Shown: positions 1-9,723 of the stretch, piece by piece
Layout of the letters: every line of letters begins with the position of its first letter
How positions within the stretch are numbered: position 1 is the stretch's first letter
Origin: UBA6168 sp039819485
Lineage (GTDB): Bacteria > Bacteroidota > Bacteroidia > Chitinophagales > Saprospiraceae
Reading direction: 5' to 3'
DNA: 64,000 bases
NCBI GenBank assembly: GCA_039819485.1
Contig: JBCBRY010000038.1
Span: 1 to 64,000, forward strand
Made by a program: the position numbers and the translations under genes
Notes under the pieces: model-generated
Seen by the model: the letters and a program-made list of their open reading frames with translations, nothing else
The model's database searches: none
Told to the model about the DNA's origin: nothing

Positions 1-24
1 GGCGCTACCCTTAAAAACCCTTTT

Positions 25-59
25 TCGATTGAAGTGGACGTCGAGTCCACTTCAATCGA
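25..59. repeat. Perfect 15-bp inverted repeat
   Basis: The arms 25-39 and 45-59 are perfect reverse complements around a 5-nt loop. The hairpin lies beyond the 3' end of the minus-strand DUF1684 gene. It has no T-run on the exit side, so it is not a canonical intrinsic terminator. It could be a transcript-end hairpin or an operator. The rest of positions 1-136 shows no gene. Confidence 0.6.
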
Positions 60-136
60 CATCTCAAGCCCGGAGAGGAGCTATTGATTTTGCTCCTGAT
101 TCGCATGAGTCATGTTTGAAAAAAAGAAGAGAATTA

Positions 137-763
137 TTATTTCTTTTCCCGGTGCTTTTTCTCCCCTACGTACATTTTCTCTCCAGCCAAAATCGCCACT
201 TCCAGGTGATTTTCTGTTGGGGGAATGGGGCAATTGTAGCCGTCTGAATAATGGCACCAGGGATGGTAGGATTTATTAAAATCAAGGAAGACCGTCTCGG
301 CTTCTACTTCCGAGATCAGGACATCAATATAGCGGCCGCCGCCATAGGTAGATTCATCGTTCGTTAAATCCCGGTAAGGCAAAAACAGGTAATTTTTGTA
401 AACCGGATGCCGGATGTGCTTAAGGCTTTGATAAACCGCCAGGGAATGTTCCTGCCCGTCCAGTTGAAAAGTCAAAACGCCGTATTTTCGGTAAGGCTTG
501 GTAATGCCGCTGTAGGTAGGCAGTTCAAAAGGCTTTTCATCAGGTGTGAGTTCAAAGGTGCATCTGACCCGGTATTTTTCGGCGGCGTCGAAAAACCGGA
601 GGTGCTGCAGGTCATCTTCCTTGAGCGGTGCCCGCTCGTCTTTCAGGAAATCAGCCATGTACTCCTCCCGGTGCTGCGCAATGGATTCGGCATAGGTCAG
701 GTCACTTTCTTGCGCCAACAGAAAAGTAGGTAACAGTAAAAATGCAATGATGAATTTTTTCAT
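137..763 (-). CDS. DUF1684 family secreted protein
   Basis: This 208-residue protein begins with a signal peptide (about residues 1-17, ending LLAQ) and is probably periplasmic. The C-terminal part carries the DUF1684 signature: FLDFNKSYHPWCHYSDGY, then CPIPPTENHLEVAILAGEK, where the Pro-Cys-Ala-Tyr/Cys-Pro-Ile-Pro-Pro region is the family's conserved core. The biochemical function of DUF1684 is not established. The tail is lysine-rich (KKHREKK). It stands alone, 135 bp downstream of the AAA+ ATPase gene on the same strand and separated from it by a repeat-rich hairpin, so an operon is unlikely. The family call is firm; no activity is claimed. Confidence 0.85.
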   Translation of the reverse strand: MKKFIIAFLLLPTFLLAQESDLTYAESIAQHREEYMADFLKDERAPLKEDDLQHLRFFDAAEKYRVRCTFELTPDEKPFELPTYSGITKPYRKYGVLTFQLDGQEHSLAVYQSLKHIRHPVYKNYLFLPYRDLTNDESTYGGGRYIDVLISEVEAETVFLDFNKSYHPWCHYSDGYNCPIPPTENHLEVAILAGEKMYVGEKKHREKK

Positions 764-791
764 AAGTTGTGTTGCAGGGGGTTGGGGGGAT

Positions 792-898
792 TGAGATATT
801 GAGATATTGGGATATTGCGTTATTGAGATATTTAATTTCTAATATCCCAATATCCCAATATCCCAATATCCCAATATCTCAATATCTCAATATCTCAA
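792..898. repeat. Hairpin of tandem AATATCCC-type octamers
   Basis: The right half consists of about seven head-to-tail 8-bp units AATATCCC/AATATCTC (about 840-898). The left half (about 792-832) is the reverse complement, built from GAGATATT/GGGATATT units. Transcribed in either direction it would fold into a long stem. It fills the spacer between the DUF1684 gene and the ATPase gene, both on the minus strand. It shares its architecture, not its sequence, with other spacers in this window. Confidence 0.85.
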
Positions 899-2374
899 TC
901 AATAAAGATCAAGGTCATTATCATCGTCTTTGCCAAACATATTGGCGAGGCCATCTTCAAAAGTCATGGTAGTTTCCACGAGGTTTTTACCTATGACATT
1001 AAATTCAGTGAGGCCAAAAAGGACAAGTTCCATGAAGGTCAGTTCATCTTTTTTAGGGATGTCGTAAGCAGCTACGAATTTTTTCAGGCCAGCAACACTT
1101 TCCAGTTCATCTTTGTATTCATGGTCGGAGGCATCCGTCAACAAGTTGACTTTGTTGCCTCCTGAAAACCAGGCCTTCATAATGCCATAGGGATCTCTGT
1201 CCTGGCCTCTTTTCAGTTTGTCCGGACTTGGAAAATATTTTAAGAACAACTCTTTCACGGCAGTTCCAATCAGGTTAAGCGCCACTGCGTAAGGTCCCTC
1301 TTGTTCTCCTTCGTAGACCAATTCTACTTTGCCCGTAATGGCCGGTACAACCCCCCAAAAATCCGTGACACGGGCCGTCGTGGTTTTGCCACCATTGACC
1401 AGCATGCGGCGTTCAGCGGCGCTGACAAGGTTCTCATAAGCGGAGATACTCAAACGGGCGGATACGCCACTTTTTTCATCAATGAGTTCACTCTCCCGGG
1501 CGCTGAATGAAACTTGTTCCAATAAAACCTGCAGTACTTCCGGCACATGAATATTTTTCTTTTGCTCAGGCAACAAAGCTGCTTCTTGCTGGGTGATGCT
1601 GCGCGCAATTTCTATGGAACGAGGGTAATGCGTCAATATTTGACTTTCGATCCGGTCTTTCAGTGGGGTAATGATGCTGCCCCGGTTGGTGTAGTCTTCC
1701 GGGTTGGCCGTAAACATAAACTGAATATCCAATGGCAGGCGAAGCTTAAATCCCCTGATCTGCATATCTCCTTCCTGCAAAATATTAAACAGTGAAACCT
1801 GAATCCTCGCCTGCAAATCCGGCAGCTCATTGATCACAAAAATGCCCCGGTGGGCACGCGGAATCAGCCCAAAATGCAATACCCTTTCATCGGCATAGTT
1901 CAGTCGCAGGTTGGCGGCTTTGATAGGGTCGATATCACCCACCAAATCGGCGATGCTCACATCAGGCGTGGCCAGTTTTTCTACGTAACGGTCGTTGCGG
2001 TGAACCCAGTCGATTGGTGTATCATCGCCCTTTTCCCCGATAAGGTCGCGAGCAAAGCGGCTAATGGGGTGCAGAGGGTCATCATTAATTTCACTGCCGG
2101 CAACTACGGGCATATACTCGTCGAGCAATTTTACCAACAAACGGGCGATCCTGGTTTTGGCCTGCCCCCTGAGCCCCAGCAGGATGATGTTGTGGCGGGA
2201 AAGGATGGCCCTTTCCACATCTGGCAGCACGGTATCCTCAAAGCCATAGATGCCTTCGAAGACCATTTCTTTTTGCTTAAGTTTCTGGATCAGGTTTTCC
2301 CTGAGTTCATCTTTGATCGGGCGCGATTTGTAACCGCTGGCTTTCAGCTCACCAAGTGTCTTGACTTTTTTCAT
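899..2374 (-). CDS. MoxR/magnesium-chelatase-like AAA+ ATPase
   Basis: This 491-residue cytoplasmic ATPase has the helix-2-insert AAA+ layout. Walker A is GLRGQAKTR (about residues 67-75), Walker B is GIFVINELPDL, and the sensor-1 region is FTANPEDYTNRG. The segment ITPLKDRIESQI is typical of Mg-chelatase ChlI/BchI-like and MoxR proteins. Bacteroidota carry this length class, often annotated as magnesium chelatase or sigma-54-interacting protein, although no chlorophyll pathway is expected. MoxR-type ATPases usually remodel a partner that has a VWA domain. No VWA gene is adjacent here, so the partner is unknown. The C-terminal 200 residues are helical and charged, ending in an acidic DDDNDLDLY tail. 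ATPase family is certain; the substrate is not. Confidence 0.85.
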   Translation of the reverse strand: MKKVKTLGELKASGYKSRPIKDELRENLIQKLKQKEMVFEGIYGFEDTVLPDVERAILSRHNIILLGLRGQAKTRIARLLVKLLDEYMPVVAGSEINDDPLHPISRFARDLIGEKGDDTPIDWVHRNDRYVEKLATPDVSIADLVGDIDPIKAANLRLNYADERVLHFGLIPRAHRGIFVINELPDLQARIQVSLFNILQEGDMQIRGFKLRLPLDIQFMFTANPEDYTNRGSIITPLKDRIESQILTHYPRSIEIARSITQQEAALLPEQKKNIHVPEVLQVLLEQVSFSARESELIDEKSGVSARLSISAYENLVSAAERRMLVNGGKTTTARVTDFWGVVPAITGKVELVYEGEQEGPYAVALNLIGTAVKELFLKYFPSPDKLKRGQDRDPYGIMKAWFSGGNKVNLLTDASDHEYKDELESVAGLKKFVAAYDIPKKDELTFMELVLFGLTEFNVIGKNLVETTMTFEDGLANMFGKDDDNDLDLY

Positions 2375-2386
2375 TGAATTGTTTTG

Positions 2387-2444
2387 AGGAGTCAGGTGTC
2401 AGGAGTCAGAAAACTTGACACCTGACTCCTGACACCTGACTCCT
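2387..2444. repeat. Perfect 23-bp inverted repeat of GTCAG words
   Basis: Arm 2387-2409 contains two AGGAGTCAG copies flanking GTGTC. Arm 2422-2444 is its exact reverse complement, with a 12-nt loop. It sits 13 bp upstream of the start of the minus-strand ATPase gene and about 100 bp upstream of the divergent Uma2 gene, so it would lie in the leader of one or both transcripts. No T-run follows. It is built like the other word-repeat hairpins of this window. Confidence 0.85.
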
Positions 2445-2544
2445 ATTTCCACATACGTAAAGGTGCAATCTTTGGAGGAAACACAGGGAAGGGGAGTTTG
2501 TTTTAAAAAAGAAAAAAGGTATTTTTGGTAATAAATATTTCAGC

Positions 2545-3156
2545 ATGACTGTTTCAACATCAACACCAGAAGCAAAAGGACAACACCAAGCCGACGCCTC
2601 TCCAATTCCCGACTATCTGGTATATGAGATCGTAAGAGGAAAACCGATCTATTACAAAGGGTACCGGGATGTTTTGAACAAAACAAAAACCTTCGAGGAA
2701 ATAAAAATGGAAAGCACACTACAAGCCTGGCTGAAAGCCAAAATCACCATTCTTTTGGGCGCATTGCTCACCGACAAAGGCTATGAAATTGCAACAGGTG
2801 AATTAGGGTTCTATATTTCAAAAGACGACAAAAGGGGCGCCGATATTTCAATATTCAAATCCGAAAACCTGGTACTGAACGAACATTTCTCTAAAACACC
2901 TCCCGAGGTCATCATTGAAATTGACGTGATGGCCGATACCACAGACAATAATGCGATGGACTACATCCACCAAAAAATAGAAGATTACCACCAGTTCGGA
3001 GTGGAGAAAGTCATCTGGATTTTTACCAAAACCAAAAAAGTCATGAGTGCCACCCCACAAATGCCCTGGCTGACAATGGACTGGGATTCCGATGTGGAGG
3101 TGATGGAAAATGCGTCTTTGAACTTAAAAGACCTGTTGGGTGAAAGGAATGATTAG
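2545..3156 (+). CDS. Uma2 family (DUF820) nuclease-fold protein
   Basis: This 203-residue protein matches the Uma2/DUF820 group, which adopts a PD-(D/E)xK restriction-endonuclease-like fold. The visible core is RGADISIFKSE, then PPEVIIEIDV, then KIEDYHQFGVEKVIWIFTKTK, in the family's usual order and spacing (about residues 100-170). Cellular function of Uma2 proteins is unresolved; they occur in many copies in cyanobacteria and some Bacteroidota and are often linked to mobile DNA. The first 20 residues are Ser/Thr/Gln-rich and probably disordered. It is a single gene, divergent from the ATPase and convergent with tamB, with 37 bp between the stops. No partner gene suggests a restriction or toxin role. 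Confidence 0.8.
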   Translation: MTVSTSTPEAKGQHQADASPIPDYLVYEIVRGKPIYYKGYRDVLNKTKTFEEIKMESTLQAWLKAKITILLGALLTDKGYEIATGELGFYISKDDKRGADISIFKSENLVLNEHFSKTPPEVIIEIDVMADTTDNNAMDYIHQKIEDYHQFGVEKVIWIFTKTKKVMSATPQMPWLTMDWDSDVEVMENASLNLKDLLGERND

Positions 3157-3193
3157 GATTGCACTGCTGAAGTTCCTGTAGCACTGCATCTCA

Positions 3194-6100
3194 TTAATTG
3201 GTGGTCTTTTTGCCCTCTCCTTTTTTCTTCGGCCTAAACAATTCCCCGATTGAGTCAAATTCTTTCCGGAAAATAATTCTACCGCCTGTTTTGTTGCGGC
3301 GGCCACCAATAATATCGGGGTCGCGGGTATGATAGCCCTTAAAGGAAAGGCGCCGGTCCTTGGTCAGTATCCATTCCAGTTCAAATTCACCGGCCCATTG
3401 ACCACTGTTGAAGGTAGTGGCGTTATTGTTGACGATCCCGTATTCCCCGCCAACATTGAAGGATATGCGATCACTGAAGATAAATTTCACTTTACCACCC
3501 AATTCATTATTGGTCGTCGTCAGGTCAGTCGCAGAAATGTCTTCCGTCGTGAAGCGGTTAAGCGAAAAATTGAAATCAATTCCCTTGATCAGGCCCTCTC
3601 CCGTAAGGATGGTAGAAAACCACTCTGTAACAAAGATGGACAGCTGGTTGGAGAGCATTTCGCTGAGGGTGTTATAGGCCACATCCCCGGCCTGGATGGA
3701 AGACCCGGAAGGAAGAAATTGCCCCAGCACCAGCAAGCCAAACACTTGCCGGTTCAGTTCGTTCTCGTCCTGTCGGATGGCCCTTAATTTATTTTCGGCA
3801 AAACTTTTCAGTTCACTGTCCAGGTCTGGAAAAGAAAGATCGAAGCGGATATCAGGGGTAAGCAATTTACCGGACAGGTTCATGTCCAGCAGCACGGAAG
3901 TTGAGTTGCGCGCCCGTTCGCGGGTATCATCCGACGCAACTTGAATAAACTCCTGAATCAGGCTGAAAACAGATGTATTGACTCCACTGTACAGTGCATC
4001 GATATCAATGTCCGCATTATAGGGATCGCCGGTCCAGGTGACCGTGCCGCCAGGCGCAACGGTAAACGGTTTGTTTACACCAACGTTCATTAAAGTGAAC
4101 AAATAGTCACCCTCCGTTACCTCTACTTCCCCGTACATGGTAAATTCCCCACTTCGTTTTAAGTGCACGTCTACTTTACCACTACCGGCACCACTGAGGA
4201 CATCACCCCAGGCACGGTCAAAAATGACCTCCATCTTGGCATCGGGCGTGATTTCGAGATAGTAGTCCATTTCGAGTCCGCGAAGTTCTTCCGCTGCTGG
4301 TTCGCCATCCTCCAACAACTCCTTTTTTCTTTCTTCTTCTGTAAAACGAATAAATCGGTTGTCGGTACTGATGGTGCTGCTGGTCAGCGGCAAGTACATA
4401 TAGGTGCCGGCCATAGATTTCCCCCTGACCTCCAGGTGGGTCTGCCGGAAGCTGCCCGTAAATTTGGCGTAGCCACTGCCCAGTGCAGTGCCATAAAACA
4501 CGGGGTTGTCTTCTTCCTTTGTATCGAGGCCAAGGAAAGGTTTGTCAGTTTCGGTTTTGATGGTCAGGTTGAGACCAAAATCTTTCAGGTGGTTGTGGAC
4601 CAGCCCTCCGTGCAGGGTCACAATATTGCCAAACCTGTCATATACCTGGCTGCCCGTAGCGTCGATGCCACGGCTACTGAGAAGAACATTGCCGGTAGGC
4701 ACGCGGTAGGTGGTCTGCAATGGCTTTACTTTAAAGGAAATATCCGCAACACTTGCTTCGCCATCCAATTCCGGTTTTTCAAACGAACCGAAAAGATGCA
4801 CATCGTCAGCCGACAACGACCCTTTCGGGTTTTCTACTTCTGGAACGAAATAGCTGACAATCTTAATAGGTATTTTTTCGAGGTCTACTCTAAAATCGAA
4901 ATAGTTTTTGGACATAGGGCCGGAGATCGAAGGATTGGTGCTCCGGTAGGTCGGCAGGTTTAGGAAGCCTTTTAATCCCAACGAGGTAGTATCGCCGGTG
5001 ATGGAGAGCCCCACGTCCACACTTTCCTGGACACTCTTTGTTTTGCCTGTCAACTGCAGCCGGCCAAAATTGTCTCCGTTTACTGTTAAATCATTGATTT
5101 GCAGGAACGATGAAAGCCCGGCCAGTTCAAAAATGTTCTTGGCTTTGACATCCAAATTTGCCACCCCTTCCAGTCGGTGTTTCTCTATATTCCTGATGAA
5201 ATCAATCGATTGCAGCGGTACATTTCTCACCTGCAATTCCAATCCTTCATTTTGAAAACTCTTCAAGACGATCAACTGATCGCCATTGTGCAACTGGAAG
5301 TTGCGGGATTCCACTTTGCCGTCACCAATTCGGATGTAGTTGGTTGTATCAATGTTCCAGGTTTGGTTCATGACGACCAGGTCGGAGGGTTTGAAACTAA
5401 CCCGCCAGGCATCGTCCTCCTCCAGGGAGAGCACTCCGTTGATGTTGATGTTATCAAGTATTTTAAAAAAATTGGAGGAAATGACGAGGAACTCCAACGT
5501 GTCATCATAAACGGTACCGATCAGAGAGATCGGCGACAGTTTTCGGTTGTCGTTCAGGGCTGTTTCCACCACCCCCAATTGGACACTACCTTCGTTCTTA
5601 TTCAACCGGGTACGCACGTAGACGTCGTCAAAAACAATCTTCTCGTAGCTCCAATGAGGGATTTCCATTTCCAGGGCCAATTTACCCTGGTAACCGTCAT
5701 ATGAGCCAAAAACCCTGGTTTCATCAAAGCCATTTATTTTTTCATCAAAAAAATTGGCCAGGTTCTGAAGTTCAAAAAGCTCCACGTTGTACACGAAATG
5801 CATCGTATCCAAAATCTGTCCTTTTGCCTCAAGGTTGAGTTTTTTCGCAAAACGGGAATAGTGCTCGTCGAGGTAATGAACAAATGTATTCGGAATCTTT
5901 TCAATGTCGAAACGACCCGAGATATCAATATTTCCAAGGTTGGAGCTGAGTTTGAATTCTTTTTCACCCAACTCTGAAATGGTAGACGTGACAATTGCCT
6001 TGTCGAGGTAAAGAGTATCGGACCGATTCTTAACGACCTGAAATTCAGTTACTTCCGCATTTCCGACGGCATCGGACAAGCTTTTTCCTTTTACCTTGAG

Positions 6101-8110
6101 GTTTGCTTTTCCACTAAATTGGAGATCTTTTTCTGAAAGGTTCAGTTTTTTGAGTGCCAGCTTTCTGATTTCCGTCTTAAAATCAAAGGAAGGAATGCTA
6201 TCGGTGAAATTGACTTCCCCGCCAAAATTGAAACTGACGTTTTTGTCGTTGATCACCAAGTCGCCGTTGAACAGGTTTTTCTTCAATTCCCCATCCAGTG
6301 CGGCATTGGTATACATATAATTTTTGAACGTCAGGCTATCGATCTGTCCCGACACCTTTGCTTCGGCGTAATTCAACGAGAGGCCCTTGCCTTCTTTCAC
6401 GGCTGCACTAAAGGATACTTTGCCAAAATCATCGTTGGCGGTCCATACCCCCAAGTCAAAATCATCCAGACGCAAGTCACCGGAGTACAGTGCATTTTCA
6501 CGTCCTTCCTGTAGTTTCATGTTGACGTCCATGCTCGCCGAGCCGATGTCCGTTTTCAAAAATCCTTTGGCCACAAAATCGACAAAGAAGCCATCAAAAT
6601 TTCCACGGAAATCCAGGTTGCCGAGCCGGTCAAAGTTTTCCGGCGGTACAAAACCCGGTATCAGCTTCCGTAAGGTACGCATGTTGGTACGCAAGCGGTC
6701 CAGTTCGAGGTGCAGGAACTGTTCGTCCTTCTCCGTTAGGCCGATGGTACTGAAATCACCCTCGATGAGCACGCCATCTGCCAGGTTTATTTTGAGGTTG
6801 CGGCCATCGAGGCGATCCACCGGCCCGCGCAGACGGCCAGTGATGTTCACTTTTTCATCCCTGTTTTCTTTAAAAAACACATTGTTTTCCAGTTCAGGAG
6901 CAAACGTCATAATGTCCTCAAGTGCAACGTAGGCTTCTTCGCTGAAACGGAGATCCATTCGTACATCCTGCGGGAACGTTTCCCAGTCGTAATAATCGCC
7001 ATAACGGAAAATAAGCGTATCGCCCAAAGACGTCTGTGGTGTGACGAGTTCCATATCGAGCAAGGCCAGGCCGTTGCAGTCCAGCAAAGCATCCCGGGCA
7101 GCGAGGTTGTTCAATACAAACCCATTGCGTTCTTTCAAAGAGGAATAAGCGACTTTGCCTTTGAATTCCAGTTCATCGTTGAATTTGAACTGCTGAAAAT
7201 TGAAATTCAGATCATAAATGTCAAGATGATTAAAATTCAAGGTGCCGTCGTCTGTCAGTTTTTCTGGTTCTTTCCTCCCGTTCCACAATTGGAAAGTGCC
7301 GTCACTCAGGTTGAGATCATTGATAAAAAACCAGAGTGTGTCCCGTTGCTGAGTGGTCTCGACTCCGGAGACCAGTTGTGCTGGCACAGCTGCTTCCGTG
7401 ATTGGTTTCCGCTCATATTGATCCAGCTTTACAATCGGGCCATCAATGTCGAGTGATTCAACATTGATGTCCCGCCCGATCAGGTCGAATTTATTGATCA
7501 CCGCCTCTAACCTGTCCACCTCCACTTCAATGGTTTCGCCTTTCACTTCATCAGGTGTGAGAAAATGGACATTCGTTAGCAGCAAATGCCCCAGGTTGAA
7601 AACAAATGGACTGGTTTCTTTATCAATTTGCTGGCCTGTATTTTCAGGAGTAAAATAATCGATGAGAAACTGATAGTTTTTAAACTCTTCCCCAGCTTCC
7701 CGGCTGATGGTGATATTGGCATCGGCCAGGGTCAGGGACTCAATTTCCAGTTCCTTGTTGAGCAACCGGTACAGGCCGGAATGGTCGACATCCAGCAGCC
7801 CGGTATAGAGCAGCGTATCACCGTGCAGGTCTTCGATATAAAATTTTTCCAGCCTTACTTCGTAGAATACATTGAGTTTTACTCGTTCCAACGACACCTC
7901 TGTTCCGATTTCATCCGACAAATACTGGGTCAGTTCTTGAGCTGCATAATTTTGGACTTGCGGTATCTGGAAAAGAAGAACTGGCAAGAAAAGCAGGACA
8001 ATAAAGACATAGAGTACCCACCTCAACCAGCGGAACTTACCGCCTCGCTTTTTCTTTTGCTCAGTAGTATTGGCCGTACTGTCGTTATTTCCCAATGTTT
8101 TCTTCACCAT
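3194..8110 (-). CDS. tamB: Translocation/assembly module protein TamB
   Basis: This 1638-residue AsmA/TamB-type protein is anchored in the inner membrane by one N-terminal helix (about residues 31-49, after a Lys/Arg-rich segment) and spans the periplasm as a long beta-structured groove. Such proteins move lipids and help outer-membrane proteins assemble. The middle is a long series of strand repeats of the DUF748/AsmA-like type. The C-terminal TamB (DUF490) domain covers roughly the last 450 residues; GEVEVTEGDYLFTL and PDIRFDLSFPDLDSELKS are typical. Length fits the Bacteroidota family. The TamA partner is not in the window. It ends in a Lys-rich tail (RPKKKGEGKK). Assignment is strong; the exact cargo is unknown. 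Confidence 0.9.
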   Translation of the reverse strand: MVKKTLGNNDSTANTTEQKKKRGGKFRWLRWVLYVFIVLLFLPVLLFQIPQVQNYAAQELTQYLSDEIGTEVSLERVKLNVFYEVRLEKFYIEDLHGDTLLYTGLLDVDHSGLYRLLNKELEIESLTLADANITISREAGEEFKNYQFLIDYFTPENTGQQIDKETSPFVFNLGHLLLTNVHFLTPDEVKGETIEVEVDRLEAVINKFDLIGRDINVESLDIDGPIVKLDQYERKPITEAAVPAQLVSGVETTQQRDTLWFFINDLNLSDGTFQLWNGRKEPEKLTDDGTLNFNHLDIYDLNFNFQQFKFNDELEFKGKVAYSSLKERNGFVLNNLAARDALLDCNGLALLDMELVTPQTSLGDTLIFRYGDYYDWETFPQDVRMDLRFSEEAYVALEDIMTFAPELENNVFFKENRDEKVNITGRLRGPVDRLDGRNLKINLADGVLIEGDFSTIGLTEKDEQFLHLELDRLRTNMRTLRKLIPGFVPPENFDRLGNLDFRGNFDGFFVDFVAKGFLKTDIGSASMDVNMKLQEGRENALYSGDLRLDDFDLGVWTANDDFGKVSFSAAVKEGKGLSLNYAEAKVSGQIDSLTFKNYMYTNAALDGELKKNLFNGDLVINDKNVSFNFGGEVNFTDSIPSFDFKTEIRKLALKKLNLSEKDLQFSGKANLKVKGKSLSDAVGNAEVTEFQVVKNRSDTLYLDKAIVTSTISELGEKEFKLSSNLGNIDISGRFDIEKIPNTFVHYLDEHYSRFAKKLNLEAKGQILDTMHFVYNVELFELQNLANFFDEKINGFDETRVFGSYDGYQGKLALEMEIPHWSYEKIVFDDVYVRTRLNKNEGSVQLGVVETALNDNRKLSPISLIGTVYDDTLEFLVISSNFFKILDNININGVLSLEEDDAWRVSFKPSDLVVMNQTWNIDTTNYIRIGDGKVESRNFQLHNGDQLIVLKSFQNEGLELQVRNVPLQSIDFIRNIEKHRLEGVANLDVKAKNIFELAGLSSFLQINDLTVNGDNFGRLQLTGKTKSVQESVDVGLSITGDTTSLGLKGFLNLPTYRSTNPSISGPMSKNYFDFRVDLEKIPIKIVSYFVPEVENPKGSLSADDVHLFGSFEKPELDGEASVADISFKVKPLQTTYRVPTGNVLLSSRGIDATGSQVYDRFGNIVTLHGGLVHNHLKDFGLNLTIKTETDKPFLGLDTKEEDNPVFYGTALGSGYAKFTGSFRQTHLEVRGKSMAGTYMYLPLTSSTISTDNRFIRFTEEERKKELLEDGEPAAEELRGLEMDYYLEITPDAKMEVIFDRAWGDVLSGAGSGKVDVHLKRSGEFTMYGEVEVTEGDYLFTLMNVGVNKPFTVAPGGTVTWTGDPYNADIDIDALYSGVNTSVFSLIQEFIQVASDDTRERARNSTSVLLDMNLSGKLLTPDIRFDLSFPDLDSELKSFAENKLRAIRQDENELNRQVFGLLVLGQFLPSGSSIQAGDVAYNTLSEMLSNQLSIFVTEWFSTILTGEGLIKGIDFNFSLNRFTTEDISATDLTTTNNELGGKVKFIFSDRISFNVGGEYGIVNNNATTFNSGQWAGEFELEWILTKDRRLSFKGYHTRDPDIIGGRRNKTGGRIIFRKEFDSIGELFRPKKKGEGKKTTN

Positions 8111-8564
8111 TTGAAGGGTAATTCAAGTAAAAAGACAGTGTAACAAGCAAAAAGTACACATTCTTTGGCATCTTTTATTCGTTATTTACACTTGCCTCGA
8201 TATACCTGCCTTACTTATAAAACGTAAAGATGCGGCATGTTTTGCTATTACACACTAAAAACCCTTACGGAATCTGGTTTCGTTGGTTGGGAAAAAGATT
8301 TTAACGAAAGTTTAGGAAATACAAATAGTCATATCAAGGGAAAGACTCCCCGGCAAGATCGTCTTATTAGATTTTGTTCGGCTCGATGCCCAGTGAAATC
8401 GAGAAAGAAGGTCGAGGGGGCCGCCAGCGGTCAAATCCAATTCGCAGGCAGTCCCTTCGACTGCTAAGAGCGTGTCTGAAAAAGAGGCAGCTGATAAAAC
8501 AAGTCCTGCTATTTTCTACGATTCATCCACTGCCAAGTTGTGCGCAGCCTGAACACATATTATT
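8111..8564. other. Intergenic region, no convincing gene
   Basis: This is 454 bp between the tamB start and the 3' end of a lipoprotein gene. Short reading frames exist (8237-8467 and 8374-8613, plus strand) but their products look random (Arg/Ser-rich, no family features) and they overlap each other. A short hairpin (GCAGT/ACTGC near 8451-8467) is followed by GAGCGTGTCTGAAAA (from about 8469), which resembles the terminal repeats of some insertion sequences. No transposase is present. The tamB promoter should lie between 8111 and about 8230. Confidence 0.4.
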
Positions 8565-9647
8565 TCAAAAACAGTCAACCTCCGTCACTATTTTTCTATC
8601 GTTTATGATGTAAACCTTACCGTTTTTTCCTGCATACAGATAGCTGACCCAATTAGATGGTAAATCCGGGTCCGCAAAAACCTGAATATTGTCCATCCCC
8701 CAGAAACCTTCTTTGGTCAGGTCACATTTTATGATTCCGTCGCGTTTTGTTCCAATATACAGATTATCTCCTTTAACCATTATTTCTTCAAACTCCAGCG
8801 GCCTTATATCTACCCAATCTTCAACTTCATTATCCCAGGAAAAGTCAACGAGAATTTTAAAATAATCATTGTTGTACATTAAGATTTGGCCTTCACTAGA
8901 AAAGCTTTCCACAAAATATTGATCCCCTTTATATTGAAAAGGAAATAAATATTTATCTCCGGTGCTCCAATTATGAGTGTGCAATGATGAATTGCTGTCG
9001 TAATAATGTTCTTTGATCCAGGGCCCTTCGAACAGCACTAATTCGCCTAAATCGGTAATCCCCCAAAAAGTATTTCCCTGACCATTAAACAGACCGAGAT
9101 AGCCGAGTTCAGAATCTCTGCTAAAGGTGTTATAATCCTCGAAAAAGTCTATTGACGGATAATATATTTTTATATCTTGTAAAGACTGACCAATAAAAAG
9201 CAACTGATTGTTGTTCGTTAAAATAATGTCACGACATTCTTCTTCTACTTTCAGGTTTAGATTTAATTGTTCGTCTAATTCATAAATACCATTATCGGAG
9301 CAGATTAATACTTTATTCTCATAATCAAAAAACTTCCTGACATGCATCTTTTCCGTCAGTACGGTATTCACATCTATTCCATTTTTAATTTCCAGATAGT
9401 TGCTGTCAAGTGTACTGAAATGATACAGAAAATAATTATTGTACTGGTGCATTGAATGTACCAACTGGCCATCACCTGCTACTTGAAAAGATTGATACTC
9501 CTGACAGCCAAAAGCATTTTCCTTTAAAATAATGGTATCATCAGAAGAGCCATTCCCACCGGCACCTAATTCTTCTTTATCACAAGCAAGAAAAAAAAGG
9601 GTCGACAATGCAATAAGCAGACAAGTGTATTTTTTAAAAAAATTCAT
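8565..9647 (-). CDS. Lipoprotein, probable beta-propeller
   Basis: This 360-residue protein has a type II signal peptide: a hydrophobic run then LFFLACDKEE, with Cys22 as the likely lipidated residue, followed by a Gly/Ser linker. The body has repeated short strands with loop phrases such as LICSDNGIYELDEQ, NTFWGITDLGELVLF and NLYIGTKRDGIIKCDL, the spacing expected of two-component-regulator-like propeller blades. It probably forms a surface or periplasmic propeller. No catalytic motif is seen. The preceding lipoprotein gene (9724-10350) ends 76 bp upstream on the same strand, so the two may be co-transcribed. AT content is higher than in the neighbouring genes. Function unknown. Confidence 0.7.
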   Translation of the reverse strand: MNFFKKYTCLLIALSTLFFLACDKEELGAGGNGSSDDTIILKENAFGCQEYQSFQVAGDGQLVHSMHQYNNYFLYHFSTLDSNYLEIKNGIDVNTVLTEKMHVRKFFDYENKVLICSDNGIYELDEQLNLNLKVEEECRDIILTNNNQLLFIGQSLQDIKIYYPSIDFFEDYNTFSRDSELGYLGLFNGQGNTFWGITDLGELVLFEGPWIKEHYYDSNSSLHTHNWSTGDKYLFPFQYKGDQYFVESFSSEGQILMYNNDYFKILVDFSWDNEVEDWVDIRPLEFEEIMVKGDNLYIGTKRDGIIKCDLTKEGFWGMDNIQVFADPDLPSNWVSYLYAGKNGKVYIINDRKIVTEVDCF

Positions 9648-9723
9648 TTAATGTTTATTTTTTTTAATTTAAATGATTGGCACAAAGAAGCGTACAAACA
9701 ACTTCTTTATCCCAACTTTTTTT

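Noticed and set aside
792..898. CRISPR-like tandem repeats
   Set aside because: Units are 8 bp and directly abutting without spacers; it is a word-repeat hairpin, not a CRISPR array.
899..2374. Chlorophyll-pathway magnesium chelatase
   Set aside because: No bchD/bchH or porphyrin genes nearby; the similarity is that of the general MoxR/ChlI ATPase class.
4163..4963. A 266-residue plus-strand reading frame inside tamB
   Set aside because: It is antisense to a long, well-supported TamB gene and its product has no family features; a shadow of the opposite codons.
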